Source: an uncultured Kiritimatiellota bacterium
GTDB taxonomy: Bacteria > Verrucomicrobiota > Kiritimatiellia > RFP12 > UBA1067
Reading direction: 5' to 3'
DNA: 64,000 nt
NCBI GenBank assembly: GCA_934621385.1
Contig: CAKTUI010000009.1
Span: forward strand, 1-64,000
Shown here one piece after another: positions 1 to 8,768 of this stretch. The position numbers and the translations under genes are program-made. The notes beneath the pieces were generated by a model. The model saw only the letters and a program-made list of their open reading frames with translations. It did not search any database and was not told the origin of the DNA. Positions within the stretch are counted from its first letter, which is position 1. The number at the start of each line of letters is the position of its first letter.

Positions 1-153
1 CGCTAACCGGCGCGAATGTTGCCCCGATAAAATTCCACTGCCCAGAGGTAATGGCTTTCCTCTGATACCCCACGATGTTTTTGGGGACGGTTTTGCCTTT
101 GTTTATTGACGACGCGGCGGAGCAAAGTGCAGAAGACGGGCAGTAAAGTGCAG
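1..153 (-). CDS. IVGY-family secreted protein, 5' part only (copy 0)
   Basis: The minus strand reads K-N-I-V-G-Y followed by about 20 more residues before the window edge, matching the start of the IVGY proteins at 16.6 and 19.0 kb. Only the N-terminal part is present. The frame stays open upstream through the conserved leader, where it would encode T-A-L-Y-C, but no ATG, GTG or TTG lies in that frame before a stop near 235. The real start is therefore unknown, and the gene may be a silent cassette. Its leader is identical over 90 bp to that of copy 5. Its function is unknown; the family is probably secreted or surface-exposed because copy 1 carries a signal peptide. Confidence 0.6.
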
Positions 154-154
154 T
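65..154. repeat. Left copy of 90-bp perfect direct repeat
   Basis: Positions 65-154 are identical to 19644-19733, in the same orientation. The repeat covers the IVGY codons and the whole leader of IVGY copies 0 and 5. The pair brackets the accessory region. Confidence 0.95.
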
Positions 155-178
155 TAAAGGAACGAAGATGCCTGAAAT

Positions 179-209
179 TTGCCACAGGCAGGGAATAATT
201 TGGTATAAT
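179..209 (+). promoter_or_regulatory. Promoter of the A1-B1-C operon
   Basis: TTGCCA at 179-184, a 19-bp spacer and TATAAT at 204-209, preceded by TGG to give an extended -10. It lies 28 bp before the chosen start of the downstream gene. Confidence 0.65.
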
Positions 210-236
210 TCAGCCCGAAGCAGAGGAATATGCTAT

Positions 237-1109
237 ATGTCAGAAGTGAGACACTGGAATCAGCCATCCCCAAATGACAAGTCCCCCCGTCTTGCACGGA
301 GGCACTCGCCTTTGTTTCATAGTGCCCTTGCCGCGCTGATTATTCTTGTTGGGGCGGGAGTCTGTGCCTATCTCATTCTCGGAGGAAAGGCATCCACAGT
401 CCAGACACCCAAGGTGGAGGATTCTCGTCCGAAGATGATCCAAGAGCAAACCCCAGCCCCCGCCCCAGTTCAGCGGACGGAAGAGGTTGCGCCGAAACCT
501 ATCGATCCAAACGCTCGTCCGACCAAGGTCGGCGAAGTTGTCAATGGCTATGTGATGCTCCCCTCCGGGCGCATCCATCGTCGGCTTGGCGTAATCACCA
601 ATTCCGTGGCGAATCGACCTAAGGGGGCTTACCATATCTTTGAGTCATCGACTGATAATGAAATTGCCTGCTATCTGACGCTTAAGCCTGGCGAGACGCT
701 TATTGGAACGCCACGCTACAACGGCCGTTTCAAGAAACAGTTCCTGGAATCACTCAAGAAGCCGATTGAAATAACAAAAGACGATACGCCCGAGCAGGCC
801 CAGCTCAAGCAGGATGTCATCCAGGCGCGGATGGACCTAAAGGCGGCGATGGATCGTGGCGAGGATATTGAGCAGATTATGCTTGATACGCGGCAGGAAT
901 TGCAGGACTTGATGCGCTATAAGATGGAAATCAAGTCGATGTTCAACGATGCTCGTCTGAACTCGTGCGAAACCGAACAGGATGTCGAAGACCTCCTGTC
1001 GGCCTGTAACAAGATGTTGGAGTCGAAGGGGATTGCGCCAATGAAGTTTGGCCCAATAACCCGTCGCAAACTGATGTCCCACAAGGAAGGAGAGGAGAAT
1101 AGCAAATGA
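237..1109 (+). CDS. Family A membrane-anchored protein (copy 1)
   Basis: Not a family I recognise. The start at 237 has AGAGGAA at 222-228 and a good promoter just upstream. The 290-residue product begins with a Trp-Asn-containing tip (MSEVRHWNQPS). A single membrane helix follows at about residues 27-50, then a Pro/Ala/Glu-rich linker and a helical, charged C-terminal half. It is a paralogue of 5462-6304 and 15030-15917, which share the N-terminal W-N, the helix and the C-terminal pattern of a hydrophobic residue, Gly-Ile/Leu, then a short strand. Its stop overlaps the start of the family B gene by 4 bp, so the two are translationally coupled. It probably spans the inner membrane with its C-terminus outside. 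Confidence 0.7.
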   Translation: MSEVRHWNQPSPNDKSPRLARRHSPLFHSALAALIILVGAGVCAYLILGGKASTVQTPKVEDSRPKMIQEQTPAPAPVQRTEEVAPKPIDPNARPTKVGEVVNGYVMLPSGRIHRRLGVITNSVANRPKGAYHIFESSTDNEIACYLTLKPGETLIGTPRYNGRFKKQFLESLKKPIEITKDDTPEQAQLKQDVIQARMDLKAAMDRGEDIEQIMLDTRQELQDLMRYKMEIKSMFNDARLNSCETEQDVEDLLSACNKMLESKGIAPMKFGPITRRKLMSHKEGEENSK

Positions 1110-1879
1110 GGTGCCTGTATTTTGCGGTCGTTGTTGCATCGGCATTGATGGCCGTTGGAGCGGAAGTCTCGTCCACGCCCACTCCCGAAGAGGTTGCCGC
1201 GAAGCGTGCGCGTGCGAAGAGGTTGTTCCTTCAGAAAACTGGCGGATACCTGAACAAGCCCGGAACTCAGCAGGGCGAAATCTTCTATGTCAACTGTCAG
1301 AGTCGAGTTCCCGTAGCCTGGCTCAACGAGTCCATCGCCTACTTTGCGAAGGAGACGAAATTCAAGATTTCGCTTAAGGATGGTGGCTCGTTCAGCCTTT
1401 CCGCACCAAAGGTGGAGGGAAATGCAACGCTTTTTGTCGTTGACGATGCGTCGTTGCCAGCGATTCTGGTTGCCCCCGAGAACCGCTGGGCAATCGTCAA
1501 TATTGCACCCATTGCGACCGAGCAGCGGCCGGCCTACTTTGAGGCGCGAGTCAAGAAGGAGCTGACGCGTGGCTTTTCCTATCTCTGTGGTGCAACGAAC
1601 TCACAGTTCCCCCGCGCACTGACGCGCGGCATCGTTGACCATGCCGACCTTGACAAAAATCCTGACTTCGGATTGCCGATAGATGTTCTTCAGCGTTTCC
1701 GCACCTATATGGAGACATTGGGCGTTCGCCCGGCCGTCATTGCAACCTATCGGAAGGCCTGTCAGGAAGGCTGGGCTCCTGCGCCGACGAACGAATTCCA
1801 GCAGGCCGTTTGGGATAAGGTCCATACAATTCCCGCAGAGCCGATGAAGATTGAATTCGACCCGAAGAAGGACAAGTGA
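1106..1879 (+). CDS. Family B secreted protein (copy 1)
   Basis: A 257-residue protein with an N-terminal signal peptide (MRCLYFAVVVASALMAVGA) that I cannot assign to a known family. A short motif, LxKTGGY, follows the signal peptide. The C-terminus, with GWAPAPTNE, then IPAEPMKIEFDPK, is almost identical to that of the two paralogues at 4660-5448 and 14186-15001, while the middle is much less conserved. It always follows a family A gene, here with ATGA overlap, so the two products probably act together at the cell envelope. No catalytic motif was seen. Confidence 0.7.
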   Translation: MRCLYFAVVVASALMAVGAEVSSTPTPEEVAAKRARAKRLFLQKTGGYLNKPGTQQGEIFYVNCQSRVPVAWLNESIAYFAKETKFKISLKDGGSFSLSAPKVEGNATLFVVDDASLPAILVAPENRWAIVNIAPIATEQRPAYFEARVKKELTRGFSYLCGATNSQFPRALTRGIVDHADLDKNPDFGLPIDVLQRFRTYMETLGVRPAVIATYRKACQEGWAPAPTNEFQQAVWDKVHTIPAEPMKIEFDPKKDK

Positions 1880-2616
1880 AGTACCACTACGTCTACAGGA
1901 CTGGCGACGGCATCCGGCACACGGATGTGATTGAGGCTCCGTCCAGAGATACGGCTTTTGCCGCGCTTCGGGCGAATGGCATCCGGCCAATCAAGGTCCA
2001 GGCGGAGGACGGGAGCCGTGAGAATGGTGCTCCACGCCCAATTCGTGGACGGCTTCTCATCATATCTCTCTTGGCTTTGATCGTTACCGCAACCATCATT
2101 CTTCTTCTGCGCACACCATCAACTGAGCCGGAGTTTCTGGTTTCGCAAACGCGACGGCAGGTAATCGGGGACGCGGCGGTCATTGAACGCGGCATTCTCA
2201 CGGGCTGGGAAGATGTTTTTGAGTCCGATGGCGACCGTTTTCTCGCTTCCTTTGCCATTCCCGGAGCGCGCGCCGGTGTACGGAATGTTACGGAAGGCGA
2301 ATTGCTCCGCGCCATCCACGAGAGACCCCTGGCAAAAGATGCCGAGGGCATTGAGGCGCGGCAAATCCGCTCGATTGTCGAAGGGCTTAAAGACGAGGCG
2401 CGGGCCTACCTTGAGGCGGGCGGCACAATCGCCGGCTACGCCTCGCGTCTTGTGGAACGGCAGGATGCGGAGTCCGCCGTCTACTCACGCGTGCGCGGCG
2501 AATTGGAGCGTGCGCGGAAGTCCCTGTCGGAGGAGTCCTATCTTTCCGCCTGGGAGAAGAAAAATGCCGCGCTTCGCCGATTGGGCATCCGAACCATTCC
2601 GCTGGATGCCGAGTAG
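1876..2616 (+). CDS. Family A-like protein with GspF-like N-terminal strand region
   Basis: Starts at a GTG that overlaps the previous stop (GTGA). The 246-residue product opens with about 45 residues resembling the N-terminal domain of GspF-type proteins (MKYHYVYRTGDG, then IEAPSRDTAFAALRANGI). A membrane helix follows at about 58-80. The C-terminal half is helical and matches family A in layout: a Glu/Ala-rich helix pair, a Gly-rich turn and a final R-L-G-I-R-T-I-P-L. I take it as a fourth, divergent A-family member in a three-gene operon A-B-C. Its function is unknown. The GspF resemblance could be a general fold match rather than a secretion role. Confidence 0.6.
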   Translation: MKYHYVYRTGDGIRHTDVIEAPSRDTAFAALRANGIRPIKVQAEDGSRENGAPRPIRGRLLIISLLALIVTATIILLLRTPSTEPEFLVSQTRRQVIGDAAVIERGILTGWEDVFESDGDRFLASFAIPGARAGVRNVTEGELLRAIHERPLAKDAEGIEARQIRSIVEGLKDEARAYLEAGGTIAGYASRLVERQDAESAVYSRVRGELERARKSLSEESYLSAWEKKNAALRRLGIRTIPLDAE

Positions 2617-2673
2617 TGGGGACGCTTGGTTTTCTATCATTTGGTTAGGAAGAAAAAGAGTGAGGGAACAAAA

Positions 2674-4623
2674 TTGAATATCCAGAGATTCAAGTACGTA
2701 TCCGTGTGCGCTATTCTCTTGTCGTCAAGTTTTGCGTTCGCCGAACGCTTGCCCGGACCCAAGGATATCGTACTCGTCGACCTGACGGATGCCGACAAGG
2801 CGAGCGGTGATGTCCTTCGCTCTGGAGACCTTCTCTCTCCCTATGGTGGAGAAGCCTTCGACATTAAGGGTGATGTTCCGTTGGCTATCACCAACCTCGG
2901 GAAGCAGGCGGCCAGCAAGGCTGTTGGCTTTCAGAAGACCCCGGCATCCATCACCTACTATTTCAAGACTCCAACGGTCGTGAACGCCTATCGAATCTAC
3001 AATCAGGTTGGCACGAGCGGCGGTGGCACCAGTGTCAGCAGTCGTTCGCCAAAGGACTTCACGCTCGAAGGCTACAACAGCGCGGAGAAAGCTTGGATTG
3101 TTCTTGATGAGGTCAAGAACCTGCCCTCCTGGAAAGCACTTGAGGCCCGATACTTCGAATTCGACAACCAAACCGCCTACGACCGCTACCGCCTTCGTTT
3201 CCTTTCCTCACAGGGCGGTGGGGAAATCGTTATTCAGCAAGCGGAGTTTTTCTCCGTCCCACGCAATCGCCTCCTTATCGCGGGAACGCCGGGGAACTGC
3301 GGCACAGTTAGTCTGTCCTACGGTGAACACCTTGTCGAGGCGGACACCACCGTCCGCTTCTCCGCTCCCGCTCAGGTTTCTCTCGATGATGGTGCCCTGT
3401 TGGCGACATGCACGGGCTGGTCGCTCTATCGCCAAGGCATCCCCGAAACGTTCATCACGGAAGGGACGGGAACGGTGAGCGAGTTCCAAATGCCGGGTTA
3501 TCCCTGCCGATTGGAGTGGAAGTTTGCGCTTTCACGTTCGGACAGCGCTTCGGGCGCGGCAGTTTTCGTTGCTCCAGACGGGAGCGACTTGAATAACGAT
3601 GGCTCGGACTACGAGAAGCCGCTGGCAACGATTACAACCGCCATGTCCAAACTATCCACCACCACCTCGGACAATGGCGGGACGATTTATGTTCTGCCGG
3701 GCAGCTACGGTATCAAGACGGAACTGGCGGTATCGTCCCCTTTCGCCGTCCGGGGCCTCACGGGAAATCCGTCGGATGTCACCATCCGCAATGTCACGAA
3801 CGCAACGGCCACCGTCAAGTCTCGGCGCGTCTTCGTCCTGAACCACCCGAACGCCGCGCTGTCGGGATTGACGCTTGAACATGGTCAAAGCTACAGCGCG
3901 GGCGGCACGGCCGCCATTCTCTCCAACGGCGGAACAATCTCGAACTGCATCATCCGAAGCGGCATGGTTCGCTCAGAAAACGGACGCGGTGCGGGTGTTT
4001 ACATGAATTCGGATGCCGCGCTCCTCACGCATTGCCGCGTCGAGGATTGTTCAGTCGGAAACTCTTCCTCACCTGCAACGGATGGGCTCGGTGCCTACAT
4101 TGACCATGGGCGGATTTCCAATACCTTGTTTACGCGCAATGCGGGGAAAGGAACATATCAGGGCATTCTTGCAACCAACTGTAGCATCGTCCGCATCCTG
4201 AACGGGCTGCTTGATAACTGCACAATTGTCGATAATTTTCATACGGGACTCGTTGCCGCCGTCCGTGCGGATGCGACGGCAAGGGTCGTCAATTGCGTAA
4301 TGGCGGCCAATTGCAAAAACGCGACGGGGCTCGCCATCATGGGCTGGGACGGCGCACCTTCGTCTTTTGTCAACTGCGCGACGGATGACGCGGCACCCAT
4401 CAATGACACGTGCCGAATTGGGACGGCGAACAAATTCTTTGCCAACTACGCCCAAGGCGACTACACGCCGCGAGCCGGTGGAGTGCTACAGGACGGCGGC
4501 ACGATCGCAGGCCTCGTCCCGCCGACGGTCGACCTTGCGAAAGAATCGCGTCAGCGGGGTGAGAACATCGACATCGGTTGCTACGAATCGATGCCCAGAC
4601 GCTTCCTTCTGCGCATCCGTTAG
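2674..4623 (+). CDS. Secreted right-handed beta-helix protein
   Basis: The start is taken at TTG 2674, preceded by GAGGG and followed directly by a clear signal peptide ending in SSSFAFA. A TTG at 2626 would bury that peptide. The mature protein has an N-terminal region of about 200 residues that looks like a discoidin-type beta-sandwich (ITYYFKTPTVVNAYRIY). A short linker is followed by a pectate-lyase-like parallel beta-helix beginning with SDLNNDGSDYEKPLATI and running as repeated N-C-x-I/V turns to the end. Such proteins often bind or cleave polysaccharide, but no catalytic residues were identified. It follows the A-B-C operon by about 60 bp and may be co-transcribed. Confidence 0.7.
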   Translation: MNIQRFKYVSVCAILLSSSFAFAERLPGPKDIVLVDLTDADKASGDVLRSGDLLSPYGGEAFDIKGDVPLAITNLGKQAASKAVGFQKTPASITYYFKTPTVVNAYRIYNQVGTSGGGTSVSSRSPKDFTLEGYNSAEKAWIVLDEVKNLPSWKALEARYFEFDNQTAYDRYRLRFLSSQGGGEIVIQQAEFFSVPRNRLLIAGTPGNCGTVSLSYGEHLVEADTTVRFSAPAQVSLDDGALLATCTGWSLYRQGIPETFITEGTGTVSEFQMPGYPCRLEWKFALSRSDSASGAAVFVAPDGSDLNNDGSDYEKPLATITTAMSKLSTTTSDNGGTIYVLPGSYGIKTELAVSSPFAVRGLTGNPSDVTIRNVTNATATVKSRRVFVLNHPNAALSGLTLEHGQSYSAGGTAAILSNGGTISNCIIRSGMVRSENGRGAGVYMNSDAALLTHCRVEDCSVGNSSSPATDGLGAYIDHGRISNTLFTRNAGKGTYQGILATNCSIVRILNGLLDNCTIVDNFHTGLVAAVRADATARVVNCVMAANCKNATGLAIMGWDGAPSSFVNCATDDAAPINDTCRIGTANKFFANYAQGDYTPRAGGVLQDGGTIAGLVPPTVDLAKESRQRGENIDIGCYESMPRRFLLRIR

Positions 4624-4659
4624 GTTCTTTCCCCCTGGATGCGTATCCGGCGCGGCGGA

Positions 4660-5448
4660 TTACCGTCCACGCTTCGGGTCGAACTCAATCTTCATCGGCT
4701 CGGACGGGATGGCGTAGACCTCGTCCCGAATGGCCCTCTGCACGTCGTTCGTCGGGTCGGGGGCCCAGCCCTGCGAACAGGCCGTGCGGTAGGTCGCAAA
4801 TGTCAGAAGCCCGACGCCATGCGCCTTTGCCGCGTCAATGATGGCATTCTGCTCGGCCGGGGAGGGCGCGGACGGGAGGGCGTCCAGCCCCTCGATCCCG
4901 GCGGCCATCCCGAGGACGCTTGCCGCGTCGCCCGACCATCCCGCGCCCAGCGCACGGGCGAGCGCATTCCACATCAGGCGCTCAAGTCGCCCGCCCGCTC
5001 GCTCGGGCTCTCCCGCAATCGGCGAGATGTTGACCGTCGCCCAGCGTCCGTCCGGCGAGGCGACGAGCAGCGGTTCGCCCGGGCGGTCCACCAGCACGAT
5101 TGCCGCGCCCACGCCGTCGGCCCGCACGGCGGATGCCGCGACGCCCATCGGCGACGCGTCGGCCGGAACGCCCGCTGGCGACAGCTCGACGGGAATCTGC
5201 GAGCGCAGGCGGACAGTCCCCACGGCCCCCGAGACGGCCGAACCCGGAATCGCCGCCTGCGCATTGACGACGCGGACGACATTCCCCGTGTAGGTCCGTT
5301 CGACCAGTCCGCCCGACGGCTTCGTGAACCGCGCCGGACGCGTCCTGTGCCCAACGCGCGGCGTCGGATCTGCCGCGACCAGGCCGAAGGCCGTCAGCCC
5401 GATGCCAACGAGCGCCACCAATTTCACAAGTTCATCCGTTCTTTTCAT
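4660..5448 (-). CDS. Family B secreted protein (copy 2)
   Basis: A 262-residue paralogue of 1106-1879. The start at 5448 has GGAGG six bases upstream. A signal peptide (LVALVGIGLTAFGLVAA) is followed by a variable middle and the family C-terminus GWAPDPTND...EPMKIEFDPKRG. It lies 13 bp after the family A gene on the minus strand and is last in the run IVGY1, PEP1, A2, B2. The GC content of this copy and of A2 is visibly higher than in copies 1 and 3, so the three cassettes have separate histories. Its role is unknown. Confidence 0.7.
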   Translation of the reverse strand: MKRTDELVKLVALVGIGLTAFGLVAADPTPRVGHRTRPARFTKPSGGLVERTYTGNVVRVVNAQAAIPGSAVSGAVGTVRLRSQIPVELSPAGVPADASPMGVAASAVRADGVGAAIVLVDRPGEPLLVASPDGRWATVNISPIAGEPERAGGRLERLMWNALARALGAGWSGDAASVLGMAAGIEGLDALPSAPSPAEQNAIIDAAKAHGVGLLTFATYRTACSQGWAPDPTNDVQRAIRDEVYAIPSEPMKIEFDPKRGR

Positions 5449-5461
5449 CTTTTCCTCCGTT

Positions 5462-6304
5462 TCAGTGTCTCTTCACTTTCCCCGATGCGGCATCCCCGAC
5501 GGGCACCTCGGGAATCCCCCGTTCGCGCAGGGACTCGTTCACGCGGCTCGCAAACTGCCGCGCCGCCTCCTCGCCGTCCTCCGCAGCAATCTTCTCGATT
5601 TCGCGAATCGCCATCAGGCGATGGTCCGCCATCCGCTCCATCTCTTCCCGGTGCGCGGTCAGGGCTTCCATGACGGAAGCGCCGCGCCGCACTTCCTCGG
5701 CTAAGTAGGCGCGGACCTCCGCGACCTGCGCCTTCAGCTCGCGGACCTCGGGCGAATCCGAGTCCAGAATCGGGACGGGATTCTCCACCGACTCCCTGAA
5801 GTCGCGCTCGATCCCCGAGAGGTCGGGGAGAGGCGGCATCGACTGCCCGGGGCGGACGGCGAGCACGGTCGCGATCAGCTGGTCGCTCGCGTTCGCGAAG
5901 ACGGGCGGAGCGGGCCTCACGCTCTCCGCCCGGCGGCCGTCCGCCAGGACGAGCCGTTCGACCGTCGTCCCGTTTCGGTTCGTGTGGACGGAGGACGAGA
6001 CGACGGCGATGCCGTTCCAGAGGCGCACGGTCTTCGGCTCGGGCGCGGCACTTTTCACATCGGTGGATTGCGCGGACGCGGTCGGCGCGGGAGACTGCTC
6101 GCGAAGGGGGGCGGGCCCTCCCGCCCGTTCGTTCGAGACCCCCACGGCAGGCTCCGAACGCAGGCCCCACCAAATCCCCCAGCCGAGGAGAATAAGAGCG
6201 GCTACCGCCCCAAGCCCGACGAAAACGCCGCGCCGCGCTCCCCCGCGCCCAATCCGGGGCGAATTCGAGGTGTCGTCCCCTCCGCCTGAACCATTCCACG
6301 CCAT
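5462..6304 (-). CDS. Family A membrane-anchored protein (copy 2)
   Basis: The start at 6304 gives MAWNGSGGG, matching MAWNGSN of copy 3 and the W-N of copy 1. An upstream in-frame start would put this motif inside the protein. The 280-residue product has a membrane helix at about residues 25-47, then a Pro/Ala/Glu linker and a long charged helical region ending in ERGIPEVPV. It lies after the terminator of the PEP-CTERM gene, so it may have its own promoter, though none is obvious. Its function is unknown. The constant pairing with family B suggests a membrane partner for that secreted protein. Confidence 0.7.
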   Translation of the reverse strand: MAWNGSGGGDDTSNSPRIGRGGARRGVFVGLGAVAALILLGWGIWWGLRSEPAVGVSNERAGGPAPLREQSPAPTASAQSTDVKSAAPEPKTVRLWNGIAVVSSSVHTNRNGTTVERLVLADGRRAESVRPAPPVFANASDQLIATVLAVRPGQSMPPLPDLSGIERDFRESVENPVPILDSDSPEVRELKAQVAEVRAYLAEEVRRGASVMEALTAHREEMERMADHRLMAIREIEKIAAEDGEEAARQFASRVNESLRERGIPEVPVGDAASGKVKRH

Positions 6305-6354
6305 TTCGAAAGCCTTTCGGTTGTCTATCTTGCCCTTTTCCCAACCCACAGCTG

Positions 6355-6383
6355 AAAGGCCCGCCCGCACACGCGGACGGGCC
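6355..6383 (-). terminator. Terminator after PEP-CTERM gene 1
   Basis: An 11-bp stem with a 4-base loop (GGCCCGTCCGC/GCGGGCGGGCC on the minus strand), followed by TTTC. Almost the same hairpin follows PEP gene 4 at 15962-15994. Confidence 0.7.
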
Positions 6384-6411
6384 TCCCTGACTCAGTCCTT
6401 ATTCGAGTCAC

Positions 6412-6915
6412 CTATTTCTGCTTGCGGCGAAGGGCCAGCGCGGCAACGCCGAGAGCGATGAGCATCGCGCTCGTCGGCTCCGGGACGTTCCCGAACTCAA
6501 CCGTCGTGCCACCCGAAATCGCGGTGATGGTCGAACCAAAGGTCGCACCTGCCGCTTCTTGATTCTGAGGGTCGTAAGTCGCCGACGACAGGTCAGCCGT
6601 AATATAGGTGTAGGACCTCCCGTCCGCACTCACGAGGACGAAGTATGCATTCTTCATTCCTTCTTTCGTAATGGAATCAGCCGCAGAAGTTACATCGCCT
6701 GTGCCATACTTCCTCCCACGCTTAGTGACGGTTCCCGAACCGACGGCTGCCGCCGTGAGCGCATCGGCGGACTCGTAGGAATCTGCGAGTGATGTCAGCA
6801 GGTAGACGGTCGTATTGACCTGATCCACCGTTCCTTCAATATTCCACAACACTGATGCCGCCTGTGCGGAAACAACCGCCACGACAAACGCCAGCGCAAT
6901 GATGATTTTCTTCAT
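6412..6915 (-). CDS. PEP-CTERM surface protein 1
   Basis: A 167-residue protein with an N-terminal signal peptide (MKKIIIALAFVVAVVSAQAAS). It ends in a classic PEP-CTERM sorting signal: VPEPTSAMLIALG, a hydrophobic stretch and a basic tail RRKQK. Such proteins are cut and anchored by an exosortase; none is encoded in the window. The mature part is only about 120 residues and shows a W-x(n)-Y-x-F/L pattern shared loosely with the other four PEP proteins here. It follows IVGY1 by 59 bp and is probably co-transcribed with it. Confidence 0.85.
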   Translation of the reverse strand: MKKIIIALAFVVAVVSAQAASVLWNIEGTVDQVNTTVYLLTSLADSYESADALTAAAVGSGTVTKRGRKYGTGDVTSAADSITKEGMKNAYFVLVSADGRSYTYITADLSSATYDPQNQEAAGATFGSTITAISGGTTVEFGNVPEPTSAMLIALGVAALALRRKQK

Positions 6916-6974
6916 GATTTAGTTTCCTTTTCTTGTTTTTCGACCACCCCACCCAATGCGGGGCAGATGAAATC

Positions 6975-7793
6975 TCACTTGGTGAAGAGGAGCTTGAACG
7001 ACCCCGTCGTTCCCTTCGTCCAGAAGCCTTGTCCAGCAACGACCTCCTCGCTGACAATATTGCCATCACCATCGCACCAGCCAGCTTTAGTGATCCCATC
7101 TTCACTACCGTCATCATACCAACCGTCGTTCAAATAATAATAGACGGTGTACCCTGCAGCGGACGGAATCTGAATTTGTGCGGCGTTGGTTTTCCAAACA
7201 TTCTCGTCATCATAGTCAACGCCCGTGATTCCAACCGTCTGCATCGCATTCGAGTTAAGGGCGACAGGCTTCGGGAAGGCGTTCGCACGAAGGGCGAAGT
7301 TCACGGGGCAGTTAACATCGGCCGTATCCTTGGTGGAAGGCACGGCTCCGGCAACCGTCGCCGTGGCATCCCCAGAAACACTCTTGAACCAGAAGGCCAC
7401 CATTGAGTCAATTTCGTTATCGGTAATGTTGCCATCACCATCGCACCAGCCAGCTTTGGTGATTCCATCTTCGCTACCATCATCATACCAGCCGTCGTTC
7501 AGATAGTAATAAACATTGTAGCCAGTTGTTGAGGGAACCTGAATCTGTGCAGCTGTGTTTTTCCACAAATTCGCTTCATCATAATCGATGCCCTGAACGC
7601 CGCTGACGAGGTCATTGATAGCCCGTCCGCCCTTGACGGCATCAAACTGAGCGCCAACAATCAAGAACTTCCCCTTCGCCGCTTCCTTCGACGTATACCC
7701 CACGATGTTTTGCGACTCGATTGCGCCAGTTGCGCCATACGAAGCGCCGAAGAGCGCCGAAGCCACGGCAGTGGCCAAAACCAACTTGTTCAT
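6975..7793 (-). CDS. IVGY-family secreted protein with signal peptide (copy 1)
   Basis: The only IVGY copy with a normal beginning. GAGGTAAGG precedes the ATG at 7793, and the product opens with a signal peptide (MNKLVLATAVASALFGASYG). The motif N-I-V-G-Y comes about 10 residues after the likely cleavage site. The mature part is two tandem repeats of about 120 residues, each with V-Y-Y-Y-L-N-D-G-W-Y-D-D-G and an acidic D-G-D-G-N turn that could bind calcium. It lacks the leader carried by the other copies, so I suggest it may be the expressed locus. I recall similar N-x-V-G-Y secreted proteins in Verrucomicrobiota, but know no function for them. Confidence 0.75.
   Translation of the reverse strand: MNKLVLATAVASALFGASYGATGAIESQNIVGYTSKEAAKGKFLIVGAQFDAVKGGRAINDLVSGVQGIDYDEANLWKNTAAQIQVPSTTGYNVYYYLNDGWYDDGSEDGITKAGWCDGDGNITDNEIDSMVAFWFKSVSGDATATVAGAVPSTKDTADVNCPVNFALRANAFPKPVALNSNAMQTVGITGVDYDDENVWKTNAAQIQIPSAAGYTVYYYLNDGWYDDGSEDGITKAGWCDGDGNIVSEEVVAGQGFWTKGTTGSFKLLFTK
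7061..7519. repeat. Internal duplication within IVGY copy 1
   Basis: Positions 7061-7150 and 7430-7519 match with only a few mismatches, 369 bp apart. They encode the repeated N-D-G-W-Y-D-D-G block. The high DNA identity points to recent duplication or gene conversion. Confidence 0.85.
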
Positions 7794-8550
7794 CCTTACC
7801 TCATTTCTTTATCTTATGCGGAGAACTTCCGCACGCATTATTATTAGGCTTGGACAGAGGCTTGCGATATTGGTATCGCCACCGCCGCGAACTTCCATGA
7901 TACGCTTGTCGTGGTTGCTCCCAGGCAAACCGGCTTCTCAAGCACACATTTCCATTCGACACCAAGGATGACCCGGTTGACATTCGCCTACCTTCTGGTC
8001 ATCACCGCGAATCATACCAAAAATCGGCGTTCCGTGTCAACGAGGCACAAAAATGTTCAATGGCGCGGCAAGACACGAACACGCCCTCCAATTCAGACAG
8101 ACACTGAAACGCCTTATTTTATTGGGCAAATCGATGCTTGGGAGAATAGAGAGCCCCTCATCGCACTCAACAAGGGACGGATAAAAATATTTTTATCTGG
8201 CCTAATCCTTCCTTGTGCGCGGCGGATTTTCGTCCCCTGCGCGAATTTGCCGCGCCCTCGTCCTTTCCCTCAAACGGAAGCCGAGAGTGGCTGACGGGCC
8301 GCTCTTGTCCTGCCTTGTGGGAACGGTTCTTCATGGCACAAAAGGACGGTTCTGCGACAGCGAGATCTAACTACGACTTTATTGAGTTGCAGTTAGCTCT
8401 CGTCTGAGTTCTAAGTGCAACTTTGTGGAGCGCTACCTTGCGACGTCCAACACAAAGGCGGACGCGTCAGCGAAAAGGGAGGACATTGGAGCGGAGTTTT
8501 GCTTTCGGCCATGAAAATGAGCGGAAACGGCGCGGCGGAATGGTGCACTG
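7794..8550. other. Long intergenic stretch without a credible gene
   Basis: About 750 bp between IVGY1 and the dyad array. Open frames here have no convincing ribosome site, codon pattern or recognisable product. Faint 22-bp periodicity continues backward from the array into about 8463-8550, too weak to call. Confidence 0.6.
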
Positions 8551-8660
8551 ACGAAGAGGGTACTTTCTGATGGGCATAAGACGAATTTCTCATGCCCATC
8601 AGAAAGCACTCCAATGCCCATTAGAAAGCACTGAGATGGGCATAAGACGAATACGCTTCC
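8551..8660. repeat. Dyad array 1, 22-bp period
   Basis: Four dyads with centres at 8573.5, 8595.5, 8617.5 and 8639.5, exactly 22 bp apart. Each has the core ATGGGCAT or ATGCCCAT. Arms are followed by AAGACGAAT or AGAAAGCACT, alternating by pairs. A related degenerate unit precedes at 8551. The array sits about 50 bp upstream of the IVGY2 leader. Confidence 0.8.
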
Positions 8661-8689
8661 GCCGGACGAGTGACCACCCGATTTCTCCT

Positions 8690-8768
8690 CTGCACTTTAC
8701 TGCACGGGCGCGGCACTTCGGACAGGACGGGATGCCGCGCCCACTTGGTCCCGGCCGCGCCGAAAGCA
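8690..8768 (+). repeat. Conserved leader of IVGY copy 2
   Basis: Begins CTGCACTTTACTGCAC, then GCGCGGCACTTCGG, and ends at the IVGY codons (ATCGTGGGGTAT). The CAC words recur about every 10-11 bp. Spacing from first word to ATCG is 78 bp here and 77 bp in the four other leaders. Confidence 0.75.

Noticed and set aside
4639..5673. 344-codon open frame on the plus strand
   Set aside because: Opposite the B2 and A2 genes, Arg/Pro-rich as expected for a GC-rich shadow; B2 and A2 have paralogues and good starts.
7911..8294. 127-codon open frame in the 7.8-8.5 kb gap
   Set aside because: No ribosome site, no family resemblance, unlikely amino acid content.
8690..8768. Integron attC site
   Set aside because: No integron integrase signature in the recombinase and no attC-type core site; the leader has direct, phased words and not the attC fold.
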